64,000 nt of DNA from the NCBI GenBank assembly GCA_947462925.1, contig CANHQP010000012.1, positions 1-64,000 on the forward strand, read 5' to 3'. Origin of the DNA: Flavobacteriia bacterium (lineage in GTDB: Bacteria > Bacteroidota > Bacteroidia > Flavobacteriales_D > Crocinitomicaceae). The notes below the pieces were generated by a model that ran no database searches, was not told where the DNA came from, and saw nothing but the letters and a program-made list of their open reading frames with translations. Positions 26,650 to 35,757 of this stretch are shown here, in pieces. The position numbers were made by a program, and so were the translations under genes. Within the stretch, counting starts at the first letter, position 1, and the number at the start of each line of letters is the position of its first letter.

Positions 26650-27315
26650 ATGAAGGGATTTGAAGAGTTTTTGGCACCAACAAGTTTTTTAGATTTTAAT
26701 GCAACCATCTTTGATGGATTTTTTGAGAATGTTCCTGAACATTTTAACTCAAAAGAAATTGCAGTATGGTTATATAATCGGATTCGAGATGGGTTTATTT
26801 ATGATCCATATCACTTAGATCTAAAATCTGAAAGTCTAAAAGCAAGTTTTATTTACACAAAGAACAGGGCTTGGTGTGTTGAAAAATCAATTCTTTTAGC
26901 TGCACTTGCAAGGAAAATAAATATTCCTTCAAGACTAGGGTTTGCCATTGTGACAAACCACATTGGCGTTGATAGATTAACAACCTATTTGAAGAGACCT
27001 GAAATTGTCTTTCATGGCTTTGTTTCACTATATATCGAAGGTAAATGGGTAAAATGTACGCCAGCATTTGACCAAAGAATCTGCAGAATCTCTCAAGTAA
27101 CTCCCTTGGAATTTGACGGTGAAAATGATTCACTCTTTCAAGCTTTTGAAGGGGTAAGTAAATTCATGGAATACAATCATTTTTATGGAGAATTCCAAGA
27201 TTTACCAATTCAATTGATGCATTTGGAAATGAAAAAGTATTATCCTCATTTGTTTGAAATTCAATATGATTCAAGGGCTTTTTCTTTCAAGTATGATTCT
27301 AATTATTTGCTTTAA
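26650..27315 (+). CDS. transglutaminase-like cysteine peptidase superfamily protein
   Basis: A 221-residue cytoplasmic protein with the transglutaminase-core triad in order: Cys76 in RAWCVEKSILLAALAR, His122 in FHGFVSLY and Asp141 in CTPAFDQRI. The region before it (VWLYNRIRDGFIYDPYHLD) matches the core's N-terminal helices. Such bacterial proteins may be proteases or amidases rather than true transglutaminases. ATG 26,650 is preferred over the two TTG codons just before it. It lies 18 bases after the ABC-F gene with no terminator between, so the two are probably co-transcribed. Confidence 0.88.
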   Translation: MKGFEEFLAPTSFLDFNATIFDGFFENVPEHFNSKEIAVWLYNRIRDGFIYDPYHLDLKSESLKASFIYTKNRAWCVEKSILLAALARKINIPSRLGFAIVTNHIGVDRLTTYLKRPEIVFHGFVSLYIEGKWVKCTPAFDQRICRISQVTPLEFDGENDSLFQAFEGVSKFMEYNHFYGEFQDLPIQLMHLEMKKYYPHLFEIQYDSRAFSFKYDSNYLL

Positions 27316-27462
27316 ATTAAGTTAACTAGTTTCTTAAGTACTTTGAATGAAAGCTTTTGAAAATTATTAGTAATTCAATGACTTGCAAAGTAAAAAGGTT
27401 TTTAAATAGACCTAAAGCATTCATTTTGATTTGAAATTGTGATCTTCAAACTTTTTAGAACG

Positions 27463-27480
27463 GGAATATCGCAATATTCC
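27463..27480. terminator. short perfect hairpin in a 3'-to-3' gap
   Basis: GGAATAT and ATATTCC flank a CGCA loop in the 239-base gap between two convergent genes. There is no T tract, so a terminator role is weakly supported. The rest of the gap holds nothing I recognise. Confidence 0.3.
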
Positions 27481-27554
27481 GATTTGGAAAATCTCATCTA
27501 ACTATTTATGGATGTGCTAACAAAGTTTTATTAATCGAAAACTAGGTAATAAGA

Positions 27555-29489
27555 TTACGCAAGGTTCACCAGTCTGTTATCAAAGAAAAAAAGAATTCCT
27601 AGATGTTGTTTTTCTAACATTTCTTTCCAACAACGATACATCGTGTCCAAGGCCATTTCATTTGACATTCTAGGCAACATATCAATTTGGCTTAAAAATT
27701 TCTCCCAATTTTCAGTAGCTAGTAGTTCATTTTTGAGTCGTTCAGAAATTAGTATAGTTGGGTGAGTAATGACTGTCCCATTTTCATTGAGAAATGACAT
27801 TTTACTAGAGTTTTGAATAAGTAAACCTTGTTTTCCGTCAACAAATAGCTGGTTATCTTGCAAAGAAATGAATGAAAATGAAAGTTTGGTAGTATCAATT
27901 AATGGTTGATTTTCTACGATTTGAATAATTGTTTTCTCATCAGTTTTAGTTCCAATTGCTTCTACAAAATAATTTTTCAGTATATAATTTTCCAAATTTG
28001 AAAGTGGGGTTTCCCAAAAAATATAGTTGTCGTTGCTTAGTCTTAGAAATTGAAATTCACCTATTGAATTGAAAACATTTGCTTTAATTTCAAAAGTATT
28101 TATTGAATTTTTGTTGTGGTTATTTTTTTGAATAAAGTCTTCTAGTTCTTGCCATTTTTGGTCTCTTAATTTTAATTTTGAAGCAGTTTCGTCAAATTCT
28201 TTTTCAGTAATAAGTTTTGCGTTTTGCTTATTTTTTCGCGCGTTTTGAAGGAAATAGAAAGTGATCATTAAGGCAACGATTATTGTAAATGTGATAACAA
28301 TGATTTTTCCTCTATCTTTTTCTACAGTTACTTTATTTTGGATTTTATCTTCGCGTTTTTTCTGTTTCAGAATTTGTTCTTCACGTTCCATTTCATAAAT
28401 AGTTCGCTGCATATCAGTTTCATTCGCTTGATTTCTTTTGTAATTTTTAGCTTCCTCTTCTTGGAATTTTTTCGCAAATTGCAATGCATTTTTATAATCA
28501 CCTTTTGCCTCATAACTCATGGAGATTTTGTCGTAAGCGTCCGCAATTTCTCGATGTAAATTGTTTTTTGAAGCTACTCCTAATGACAATTGATAATATT
28601 TTAAAGCTTCATCAAAACGATCTTGGTAAAAGTTCCAATCCCCCAAATTATAATAACTCTCTGAAATTTCTTTGGGTCTGTTTATCTTAATCCTAAGATC
28701 AAGTGCTAGTTTAAAATAATGAAAGGATAGATCGAGTTTTCCTGTTTCAAAATGTGCAATGGCAATGTTATTAAAAGCGGAAGCACGACTCATATAAGAT
28801 TTATCTTTCATTGCAAGTTTGAGTGATTTCTCGTAATAGTAGATGGTCAAATCCATATTGTCTCTTTGCATATTTATTTTCGCCAAAAAGTCGTATCCCT
28901 TTTTTAAACCATTGATAGCTTTTATCTTTTTGCATTTTTCAATGTATGCCAAAACTTCTGCTTCTGCCAGGTCAAGTTTGTCTTCGCGGATGTATACCTC
29001 ACTTAAATTAAGTTGAGCAATAAATGCCTCATTATTCTCATCAAGTTTGTCCGCATTTTTAATTGACTTTACAAAGGAATTGGCAGCTTTGTTGTAGTCT
29101 CCAGAATAAATATAAGCAATACCTAACATATTTTGTGCATCTGCCAACCGCTCATAGTCACCTCTTTTTTGATAATACAGCTCACATTCTTTAAGCATTT
29201 TAATACTGCTTTCTGTCTTGCCATTTAAATTATTGTAGGAGGAAAGAATGATTTTTCCATACATTAAAACTGGCACATCATCCTCTTCTATACCTTGTTT
29301 AATCAAGTATGTTCCCAAAGTAAATAAAGAATCTGTTGAAAAGTCCACATAGTGATCCCTTAATTTTGCTGCATTCTGAATTCTTGTTTTAGGATTTTCT
29401 TTTAACTCCTTTTGTATTTTGCCTATGTTTTGCCCAAAGGAAAAATGAAAGGAAATGACGATAATAATAGAAAGTATAAGTCTTTGCAC
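27555..29489 (-). CDS. TPR-repeat membrane protein with uncharacterised C-terminal domain
   Basis: A 644-residue protein starting at GTG 29,489, which gives a clean signal peptide (ILSIIIVISFHFSFGQ); the reading frame is open 18 codons further. Residues about 60-345 are tetratricopeptide repeats, a lysine/glutamate-rich coiled coil (about 345-390) follows, then one transmembrane helix (about 395-414) and a roughly 215-residue domain that should be cytoplasmic. That topology is the one used by Bacteroidota TPR sensor kinases and SpoIIE-type phosphatases, but I find neither a histidine-kinase H-box nor phosphatase aspartates in the last domain. It is probably a signalling protein of unknown output. 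Confidence 0.72.
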   Translation of the reverse strand: MQRLILSIIIVISFHFSFGQNIGKIQKELKENPKTRIQNAAKLRDHYVDFSTDSLFTLGTYLIKQGIEEDDVPVLMYGKIILSSYNNLNGKTESSIKMLKECELYYQKRGDYERLADAQNMLGIAYIYSGDYNKAANSFVKSIKNADKLDENNEAFIAQLNLSEVYIREDKLDLAEAEVLAYIEKCKKIKAINGLKKGYDFLAKINMQRDNMDLTIYYYEKSLKLAMKDKSYMSRASAFNNIAIAHFETGKLDLSFHYFKLALDLRIKINRPKEISESYYNLGDWNFYQDRFDEALKYYQLSLGVASKNNLHREIADAYDKISMSYEAKGDYKNALQFAKKFQEEEAKNYKRNQANETDMQRTIYEMEREEQILKQKKREDKIQNKVTVEKDRGKIIVITFTIIVALMITFYFLQNARKNKQNAKLITEKEFDETASKLKLRDQKWQELEDFIQKNNHNKNSINTFEIKANVFNSIGEFQFLRLSNDNYIFWETPLSNLENYILKNYFVEAIGTKTDEKTIIQIVENQPLIDTTKLSFSFISLQDNQLFVDGKQGLLIQNSSKMSFLNENGTVITHPTILISERLKNELLATENWEKFLSQIDMLPRMSNEMALDTMYRCWKEMLEKQHLGILFFFDNRLVNLA

Positions 29490-29629
29490 GTTAAAAGTTT
29501 TTGTCAAAATAGCAATGATAATTGAATTGTGCAAATTTAGCATTTAAAATACAGTTCTCTAGCACAATAGATTAGCAAAGTTTATTTTTTTTGACAGCTG
29601 TTTTACTCTTATGCCTCATTTAATTTCAT

Positions 29630-29637
29630 TAATTTTA
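29630..29637 (+). promoter_or_regulatory. possible -7 element (TAATTTTA) of pruA
   Basis: TAATTTTA, one mismatch from TAnnTTTG, ends 17 bases before the pruA start codon. Confidence 0.4.
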
Positions 29638-29654
29638 CGCCAAAATTATTAATT

Positions 29655-31283
29655 ATGTCAAATTCGATTTCAACAGTTCCTGTTGCGGTGAATGAGCCAG
29701 TAAAAGCTTACGCTGCTGGTTCTCCGGAACGTGATTCTTTATTGTCAACTTATAAACAAATGTATAATCAGGCACCTATTGACATTCCAATGTATATCGG
29801 TGCAGAAAAAGTCTATACTGCTAATAAAAAATCATTGAACCCACCGCATGAAATTTCAAAAGTGTTGGGGACTTATAATCAAGGTGATAAATCACATGTT
29901 GAAAAAGCAATAGAAGCGGCTTTGAATGCAAAAGAAGCATGGGCGAATTTGCCTTGGGAAGATAGAGCTGCTGTATTTTTGCGAGCAGCGGATTTGTTAG
30001 CAGGACCTTTCAGAGCAAGAATGAATGCCGCGACTATGTTGGCACAATCGAAAAATGTTTTTCAAGCTGAAATTGATGCTGCTTGCGAATTGATCGATTT
30101 CTTTAGATTCAATGTTCAATACATGACACAAATCTATAAAGAACAACCTGAATCTTTGCCTGGAATGTGGAATCGCTTGCAATATCGTCCATTGGAAGGT
30201 TTTGTTTTTGCATTGACTCCTTTTAATTTTACTTCCATTGCTGCCAATCTTTCTGCTGCTCCAGCGATGATGGGAAATGTAGTGGTATGGAAGCCTGCGG
30301 AAACACAAATTTATTCAGCACAAGTAATCATGGAATTGTTTCAAGCTGCAGGTTTGCCTGACGGTGTAATCAATATGGTCACAGTGAGTGGAAAAGATGC
30401 GGGAGAGGTAATTTTTAAACACAAGGATTTCGCAGGACTTCACTTCACTGGTTCTACAGGTGTTTTCCGCGATTTGTGGAAAGGAATTGCAAATAATATC
30501 GAAAATTTCAAAAGTTATCCTAGAATTGTTGGTGAAACTGGCGGAAAAGATTTCATCATGGTTCACGAATCAGCAAATGCTGCTGAAGTTGCGACAGCAA
30601 TGACACGTGGTGCTTTCGAATTCCAAGGACAAAAATGTTCTGCTGCTTCTCGTGCTTACATTCCTTCAAATCTTTGGAATGATGTAAAGAGAATTGCTGT
30701 TGAACAAGTAAATTCGATGAAAATGGGTTCTCCTGAAGATACTAGTAATTTTGTTAATGCGGTTATTAGCGAGAGAGCTTTTGATAGAATTGCAGCGTAT
30801 ATTGATGGTATCAAAGCTTCTTCAGATGCGGAAATTATTGCAGGAGGAAATTATGATAAATCTAAAGGTTATTTCATTGAGCCAACTTTGGTTGTAACGA
30901 CTAATCCAAAATTCAAAACGATGTGTGAAGAGATTTTTGGACCAGTTTTGACAATTTATGTATACGAACCAAAAGATTTCGAAGCTACTTTGACCATTTT
31001 GGATCAAACTTCAGATTATGCTTTGACAGGTTCAATTATCGCGAATGACCGATATGCAATTAATTTGGCCACTAAAAAATTAGAGAATAGTGCTGGTAAC
31101 TTCTATATCAATGACAAACCAACTGGAGCTGTTGTGGGTCAACAACCATTTGGTGGTGCAAGAGGTTCAGGAACGAACGATAAAGCGGGTGCTTCGATGA
31201 ATTTGTTGCGTTGGGTTTCAGCACGTACAATCAAGGAAACGTTTGTACCAGCGACTGATTATAGATATCCATTCTTAGGATAA
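29655..31283 (+). CDS. pruA: L-glutamate gamma-semialdehyde dehydrogenase
   Basis: NAD-dependent aldehyde dehydrogenase that oxidises glutamate semialdehyde (from proline or ornithine breakdown) to glutamate. The catalytic Cys is C328 in GQKCSAASR, the general base Glu is E294 in VGETGGKDF, and Asn191 in LTPFNFTS stabilises the oxyanion. The 542-residue length is that of the single-function P5C dehydrogenase with its longer N-terminus, not the fused PutA. No proline dehydrogenase gene is nearby. A strong terminator follows. Confidence 0.95.
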   Translation: MSNSISTVPVAVNEPVKAYAAGSPERDSLLSTYKQMYNQAPIDIPMYIGAEKVYTANKKSLNPPHEISKVLGTYNQGDKSHVEKAIEAALNAKEAWANLPWEDRAAVFLRAADLLAGPFRARMNAATMLAQSKNVFQAEIDAACELIDFFRFNVQYMTQIYKEQPESLPGMWNRLQYRPLEGFVFALTPFNFTSIAANLSAAPAMMGNVVVWKPAETQIYSAQVIMELFQAAGLPDGVINMVTVSGKDAGEVIFKHKDFAGLHFTGSTGVFRDLWKGIANNIENFKSYPRIVGETGGKDFIMVHESANAAEVATAMTRGAFEFQGQKCSAASRAYIPSNLWNDVKRIAVEQVNSMKMGSPEDTSNFVNAVISERAFDRIAAYIDGIKASSDAEIIAGGNYDKSKGYFIEPTLVVTTNPKFKTMCEEIFGPVLTIYVYEPKDFEATLTILDQTSDYALTGSIIANDRYAINLATKKLENSAGNFYINDKPTGAVVGQQPFGGARGSGTNDKAGASMNLLRWVSARTIKETFVPATDYRYPFLG

Positions 31284-31302
31284 AAAGAATATTTTTTTTG
31301 AG

Positions 31303-31335
31303 AGCCAAGTTTCAATTTTGAAGCTTGGCTTTTTT
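31303..31335 (+). terminator. rho-independent terminator after pruA
   Basis: AGCCAAG (31,303-31,309) pairs with CTTGGCT (31,324-31,330); TTTCAA and TTGAA inside can extend the stem. A T tract follows. Confidence 0.88.
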
Positions 31336-31374
31336 GTTTTCAAAATTTTCTGCTGAAATCAAATTTTTATTACA

Positions 31375-31382
31375 TAAATTTG
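31375..31382 (+). promoter_or_regulatory. -7 promoter element of the riboswitch transcript
   Basis: TAAATTTG, an exact TAnnTTTG match, ends three bases before the first paired base of the TPP aptamer, so transcription would begin right at the riboswitch. Confidence 0.6.
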
Positions 31383-31385
31383 TAC

Positions 31386-31463
31386 CATCTCTAAGGGGTG
31401 CCTCAAAAGGGCTGAGATTATACCCATTGAACCTGTCAGGATAATGCCTGCGTAGGGAAGATG
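31386..31463 (+). promoter_or_regulatory. TPP (thiamine pyrophosphate) riboswitch aptamer
   Basis: All conserved THI-element blocks are present: AAGGGGTGCC (31,393-31,402), CTGAGA (31,412-31,417), ACCC, GAACCTG and CAGGATAATGCCTGCG through GTAGGGAA. P1 forms between CATCT (31,386-31,390) and AGATG (31,459-31,463). The downstream 73 bases before the ATG contain a GCTAATT/AATTAGC hairpin followed by CCCCTTA, which could form the expression platform. It should reduce expression of the adjacent outer-membrane receptor when TPP is plentiful. Confidence 0.95.
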
Positions 31464-31536
31464 ATACTTTAATGTTAATTGCTAATTATTCACAATCAGA
31501 GAATTAGCCCCTTATTCTTGTTAAATTTTTAAAAAA

Positions 31537-34035
31537 ATGAAAACAAGGATTACAAAAATCACCACGTTACTCGCACTGGTAACATCATTCAGTGCATTTA
31601 GTCAACACAATTTAAAGGGAAAAGTCACCAATCAGGATGGAAATCCTATCGTTGGCGCTAAAATCAGTATCGAGCAATCATATAACAGTTCGACCACTGG
31701 TAAAGAAGGGTTTTATCTTTTGAAAGGAATCAAAGATGATTCGATTCAGGTTGTCGTTTCATCTTTTGGATATGAAACCCAATCATTGAAACTCTTGGTA
31801 AAAGGAAGTGATGTTGAAAAAAATTGGATTTTAGTTCCTTCAGCATTCATGATTGAGGAAGTACAAGTTGCAGCTGTGAGGGCGGATTCAAAAACTCCAA
31901 CAACTTATACAAATTTGAATGAAAAAGAAATCCAGCAAAACAATTTTGGACAAGATTTGCCTTATTTGTTGCAATCCACGCCTTCAACTGTTGTGACATC
32001 GGATGCAGGAGCAGGAGTTGGCTACACTGGAATAAGAATTCGTGGTGTTGATCCAACGCGAACAAATGTAACGGTGAATGGAATTCCATTAAACGATGCT
32101 GAATCACATGGTGTTTTTTGGGTAAATATGCCAGATTTTGCTTCGTCTTCAGACAATATCCAAGTGCAAAGAGGGGTAGGAACATCGTCCAATGGTGCGG
32201 CAGCTTTTGGTTCAAGTATTAATATCAAATCGGATAATATTCGCAAAGAAGCCTACGTGGAATTGGACAATTCAGCAGGTTCTTTCAGTACTTTAAGAAA
32301 TACAGCGAAAGTAGGAACAGGTTTGATAAATAACCATTTTGTGGTCGACGCGAGATTGTCACGCATTGTTTCCGATGGCTATGTAGATCGTTCAAGTTCA
32401 AATTTAAAATCCTTTTACCTTTCAGGAGCTTGGATTGGAAAAAAATCTATTTTAAAAGCCATTGTTTTTGGTGGTAAAGAATCAACTTATCAAGCTTGGA
32501 ACGGAATTCCCGAAGCAAAATTGAAAGGAAACCAAGATAGTTTATTGTCTCATTTTTACAATAACTATTATCCAGGTGGAACTTATCAAACCACGCAAGA
32601 TTCTTTGAATTTGTTTAATTCAGATCCAAGAAAATACAACTATTACACCTATCAAAATGAAACTGATAATTACCAGCAAGATCATTATCAATTGCATTTT
32701 TCTCATGTTTTTAATCCTAAATTGACTTTGAATACCGCCGCACATTTAACGCGTGGTGCGGGATATTATGAACAATACAGATTGAATCAGAAATTTTCAA
32801 CTTATGGATTGACACCAGTTATTTACGGAAGTGATACGATTTCAACCACCGATTTAATTCGCAGAAGATGGCTAGACAATGATTTCTATGGGGCCATTTT
32901 TTCATTAACCTATAACAATTTAAAAAATTTCAAAATGATTGTTGGTGGAGGAGCCAATCAGTATGATGGAAAGCATTTTGGCGAAATCATTTGGGCTCGA
33001 ACGGCTTCACAAAGTGAAATCAATCAACATTATTATGATAATCAAGCAAGTAAGTTTGAAGCAAGTGCTTATGCAAAAGCGAATTATCAGTTGAAAAGAT
33101 TCAACTTTTTTGTGGATCTTCAAATTCGTCACATTGACTATAAATACGATGGTAACGATCAATATTATGGCGATTTGATTCCCTTGACTCAAAATGTGGC
33201 TTTCACATTCTTTAATCCAAAAGTTGGATTATCTTACGATTTGAATAACAAAAACAATTTATATGCATCCTTCAGTGTTGCGAATCGTGAGCCTGTCAGG
33301 GATGATTTTGTGCAGAGCTCAATCTACAGTAGACCAAAACCAGAGCAACTGCAAAATTTGGAAGTTGGCTACAGATTTCACGCAAGAAAAATCTTCGTGA
33401 ACGCAAATTATTATTTGATGAATTACAAAGATCAATTGATTTTGACAGGACAAATCAACGATGTCGGGGCTTACAATCGTGCCAATGTCGCAAAAAGTTA
33501 CCGCTCAGGTGTCGAAATTGAAGCGGGATATTTGATAACGAAAAAAATTAGTCTGACAGGTAATTTTACTTTGAGCATGAATAAAATTCAAAACTTCACT
33601 GAATATGTAGACAATTACGACAATTATGATGCGAATGGAAACATGATACAGACTGAAATCCAGCATTCAAACACCGACATCGCTTTTTCGCCAAATGTAA
33701 TTGCAGCATTGGGAATACAATATGAACCGATAAAAAATTTGACTTTCAATTGGCAAGCGAAATATGTTGGGAAGCAATATTTGGATAATACTTCCAACGA
33801 ATTAAAAAGCATCGATGCCTATTTTACTAATAATTTGATGGTAAACTACAGTTTTAAGTTCAAAGGAGTTAAAGAAATCAATTTGGGAATATTAGCAAAT
33901 AATGTTTTAAATGCATTATATGAAAACAACGGATACACTTTCGGCTATATTTCTGGAGGAAAACGCATCAATGAAAACTATTATTTTCCTCAAGCAGGAA
34001 GAAATTTCTTAGTAAGATTAACTATAAAAATATAA
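31537..34035 (+). CDS. TonB-dependent receptor, predicted thiamine-compound importer
   Basis: An 832-residue outer-membrane transporter. Signal peptide to about residue 22 (SFSAFSQ), a carboxypeptidase-regulatory-like domain (about 24-105, LKGKVTNQDGNPIVGAKISI), a plug domain (about 115-230, with GIRIRGVDPTRTNVTVNGIP and QVQRGVGTSSNGAAAFG) and a 22-strand barrel to the terminal Phe-containing strand (NFLVRLTIKI). The TPP riboswitch in its leader makes thiamine or a precursor the likely substrate, in line with the thiamine-regulated receptors predicted in Bacteroidetes. No cytoplasmic-membrane thiamine transporter is next to it. Confidence 0.93.
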   Translation: MKTRITKITTLLALVTSFSAFSQHNLKGKVTNQDGNPIVGAKISIEQSYNSSTTGKEGFYLLKGIKDDSIQVVVSSFGYETQSLKLLVKGSDVEKNWILVPSAFMIEEVQVAAVRADSKTPTTYTNLNEKEIQQNNFGQDLPYLLQSTPSTVVTSDAGAGVGYTGIRIRGVDPTRTNVTVNGIPLNDAESHGVFWVNMPDFASSSDNIQVQRGVGTSSNGAAAFGSSINIKSDNIRKEAYVELDNSAGSFSTLRNTAKVGTGLINNHFVVDARLSRIVSDGYVDRSSSNLKSFYLSGAWIGKKSILKAIVFGGKESTYQAWNGIPEAKLKGNQDSLLSHFYNNYYPGGTYQTTQDSLNLFNSDPRKYNYYTYQNETDNYQQDHYQLHFSHVFNPKLTLNTAAHLTRGAGYYEQYRLNQKFSTYGLTPVIYGSDTISTTDLIRRRWLDNDFYGAIFSLTYNNLKNFKMIVGGGANQYDGKHFGEIIWARTASQSEINQHYYDNQASKFEASAYAKANYQLKRFNFFVDLQIRHIDYKYDGNDQYYGDLIPLTQNVAFTFFNPKVGLSYDLNNKNNLYASFSVANREPVRDDFVQSSIYSRPKPEQLQNLEVGYRFHARKIFVNANYYLMNYKDQLILTGQINDVGAYNRANVAKSYRSGVEIEAGYLITKKISLTGNFTLSMNKIQNFTEYVDNYDNYDANGNMIQTEIQHSNTDIAFSPNVIAALGIQYEPIKNLTFNWQAKYVGKQYLDNTSNELKSIDAYFTNNLMVNYSFKFKGVKEINLGILANNVLNALYENNGYTFGYISGGKRINENYYFPQAGRNFLVRLTIKI

Positions 34036-34056
34036 TCTGAAACGGCATAAATACTG

Positions 34057-34086
34057 AAAGTCGGGATGAATTCGTTCCGACTTTTT
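34057..34086 (+). terminator. rho-independent terminator after the receptor gene
   Basis: AAAGTCGGGA (34,057-34,066) pairs with TTCCGACTTT (34,075-34,084), with one G-T pair, and runs into Ts. Confidence 0.85.
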
Positions 34087-34202
34087 AGTTTTATTTAATT
34101 TTTTAGTTAAAAATTGTTTTATTTTATAAAAAACTGAAAATCTATTGATTAAAGTTATTTTGTGTTGAAATAATTTGTACCTTTCACTAGAAATAAATTG
34201 TT

Positions 34203-35699
34203 ATGGATCAAGAAATCAACCCATATCTACTAGAAAATCTGATACGTCCATTCAAGGAATCTTTGATGATTATTGATCGTCACGGAAAAATTCTTTTTGT
34301 TACTGATCATTCAAAAAAAGTCTTTAGGGAAAAGGAATTGATCGGAAAAAATTTCACCCAATTTATTTTTGAGGAAGAAAATCAATTTAAAGATTGGTTA
34401 GGAATAGTTCAAAGTTTTCAGTCCGATGTTTTTAGATTCAATATCAAGCGAGGCAATCATCTTTTTCCCATCGTTCTCAATGCATTGTCTTATCTCGGTG
34501 CGGATGGTGAATTGTTGGTGTTGCTTTCCATGAAAGACGATTTAGAGCTTCAAAAGACAAAACGCGACATACTTAAGAAGACATTAGCGATTGAACATTT
34601 TTCAAAGTCAAGGAAAATTAGAGATGGAAACCTTCATGAAGCTATTTTTGAGATACTAGAAATGTCTGCCAAAGCAATGGAAACAAAACGCGTGAATGTT
34701 TGGCGAATAGATGAGAATCAAGATAGAATTGATTGCATTGGAAATTTCGATGAATCAGCTCACATTCCATTTACGCAAGAAAGTTTACCGAGGATTTCTA
34801 TGCCAGAATATTTTAAGTTATTTGAAAATGAGACAATCATTGTTACAAATAATGCCATGGAAAATCCATTGACAAATGAATTGAAAGAGCAATATTTGAT
34901 CCCACATAATATTCATGCAATGATGGACGTACCTATACGAATAGAGGGAGATATTATCGGAGTAATATGTTTTGAAAATGTGGGTGAAGAAAAAAAATGG
35001 ACTTTACAAGATCAAAAATTCGGTTTGATTGCAGCTCAAATGGTTTCTCTTGCAATCGAAACCTATGAACGGAAGAAAGCACAAACCAATTTAGAAGTTG
35101 CTTTACGTGAACTGCAAAATTTATTCAGAGAATCGAATCACCGAATCAAGAATAATTTGGCGATTATCTCGAGCTTAATACATTTAGAAGCGCATAATAG
35201 CAAAGATAAAATTCAAGAGAATTTATTTGTGAATCTTCAAAATCGTGTGCTTTCAATCATTTCTTTACATGATTTATTGAACAAAAGCAGAACGTTCGAG
35301 AAAATTAATTTCAAAGAATACATCGATGAAATTTTGACAAAATTACACGATTCATTTGCACATTCACATCAAAATATCACGATCAATAAACACATTGAGG
35401 AGATTGAGATCTCTGCATCTAAAGCCATTCCTTTGGGTTTAATTGTCAATGAAATCATCACCAATTGCTACAAACATGCTTTCAAAGCAGGACACAAAGG
35501 AATTATCGATATAGAGATTTTAAAGAGAGAAAATCAATTGTTGATGATGATCAAAGACAATGGAAAAGGGTTTGATTTTGCAAGTAAGAAAGAAACTTTT
35601 GGCATCGAAATTTTAAAAGATTTGGTCAATCAGTTAGATGGAAAATTAAGTTTCAATGCGCTTGGTGGAGCTAATTTTTCAATTGAAGCAGTTTTGTAA
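34203..35699 (+). CDS. PAS-GAF sensor histidine kinase of the HisKA_2 type
   Basis: A 498-residue soluble kinase with no membrane segment. A PAS-like domain (about 10-110), a GAF domain (about 140-290), a HisKA_2 dimerisation/phosphoacceptor domain with His313 in SNHRIKNNL, and an ATPase domain with NEIITNCYKHAF (N box) and DNGKGFD (G box). It would sense a cytoplasmic signal through PAS/GAF and pass phosphate to a response regulator that is not encoded nearby. A -7-like TACCTTTC lies at 34,178-34,185. Confidence 0.9.
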   Translation: MDQEINPYLLENLIRPFKESLMIIDRHGKILFVTDHSKKVFREKELIGKNFTQFIFEEENQFKDWLGIVQSFQSDVFRFNIKRGNHLFPIVLNALSYLGADGELLVLLSMKDDLELQKTKRDILKKTLAIEHFSKSRKIRDGNLHEAIFEILEMSAKAMETKRVNVWRIDENQDRIDCIGNFDESAHIPFTQESLPRISMPEYFKLFENETIIVTNNAMENPLTNELKEQYLIPHNIHAMMDVPIRIEGDIIGVICFENVGEEKKWTLQDQKFGLIAAQMVSLAIETYERKKAQTNLEVALRELQNLFRESNHRIKNNLAIISSLIHLEAHNSKDKIQENLFVNLQNRVLSIISLHDLLNKSRTFEKINFKEYIDEILTKLHDSFAHSHQNITINKHIEEIEISASKAIPLGLIVNEIITNCYKHAFKAGHKGIIDIEILKRENQLLMMIKDNGKGFDFASKKETFGIEILKDLVNQLDGKLSFNALGGANFSIEAVL

Positions 35700-35713
35700 T
35701 TATTGGAAATAAA

Positions 35714-35740
35714 AAAGCCGACTCCTAAGAATCGGCTTTG
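35714..35740 (-). terminator. rho-independent terminator of dnaK
   Basis: On the minus strand AAAGCCGA and TCGGCTTT form an 8-bp stem followed by a T tract (35,711-35,716 complement), 18 bases after the dnaK stop. It can also slow transcripts from the convergent kinase gene. Confidence 0.85.
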
Positions 35741-35757
35741 CTCTAGATTAATCTAGA

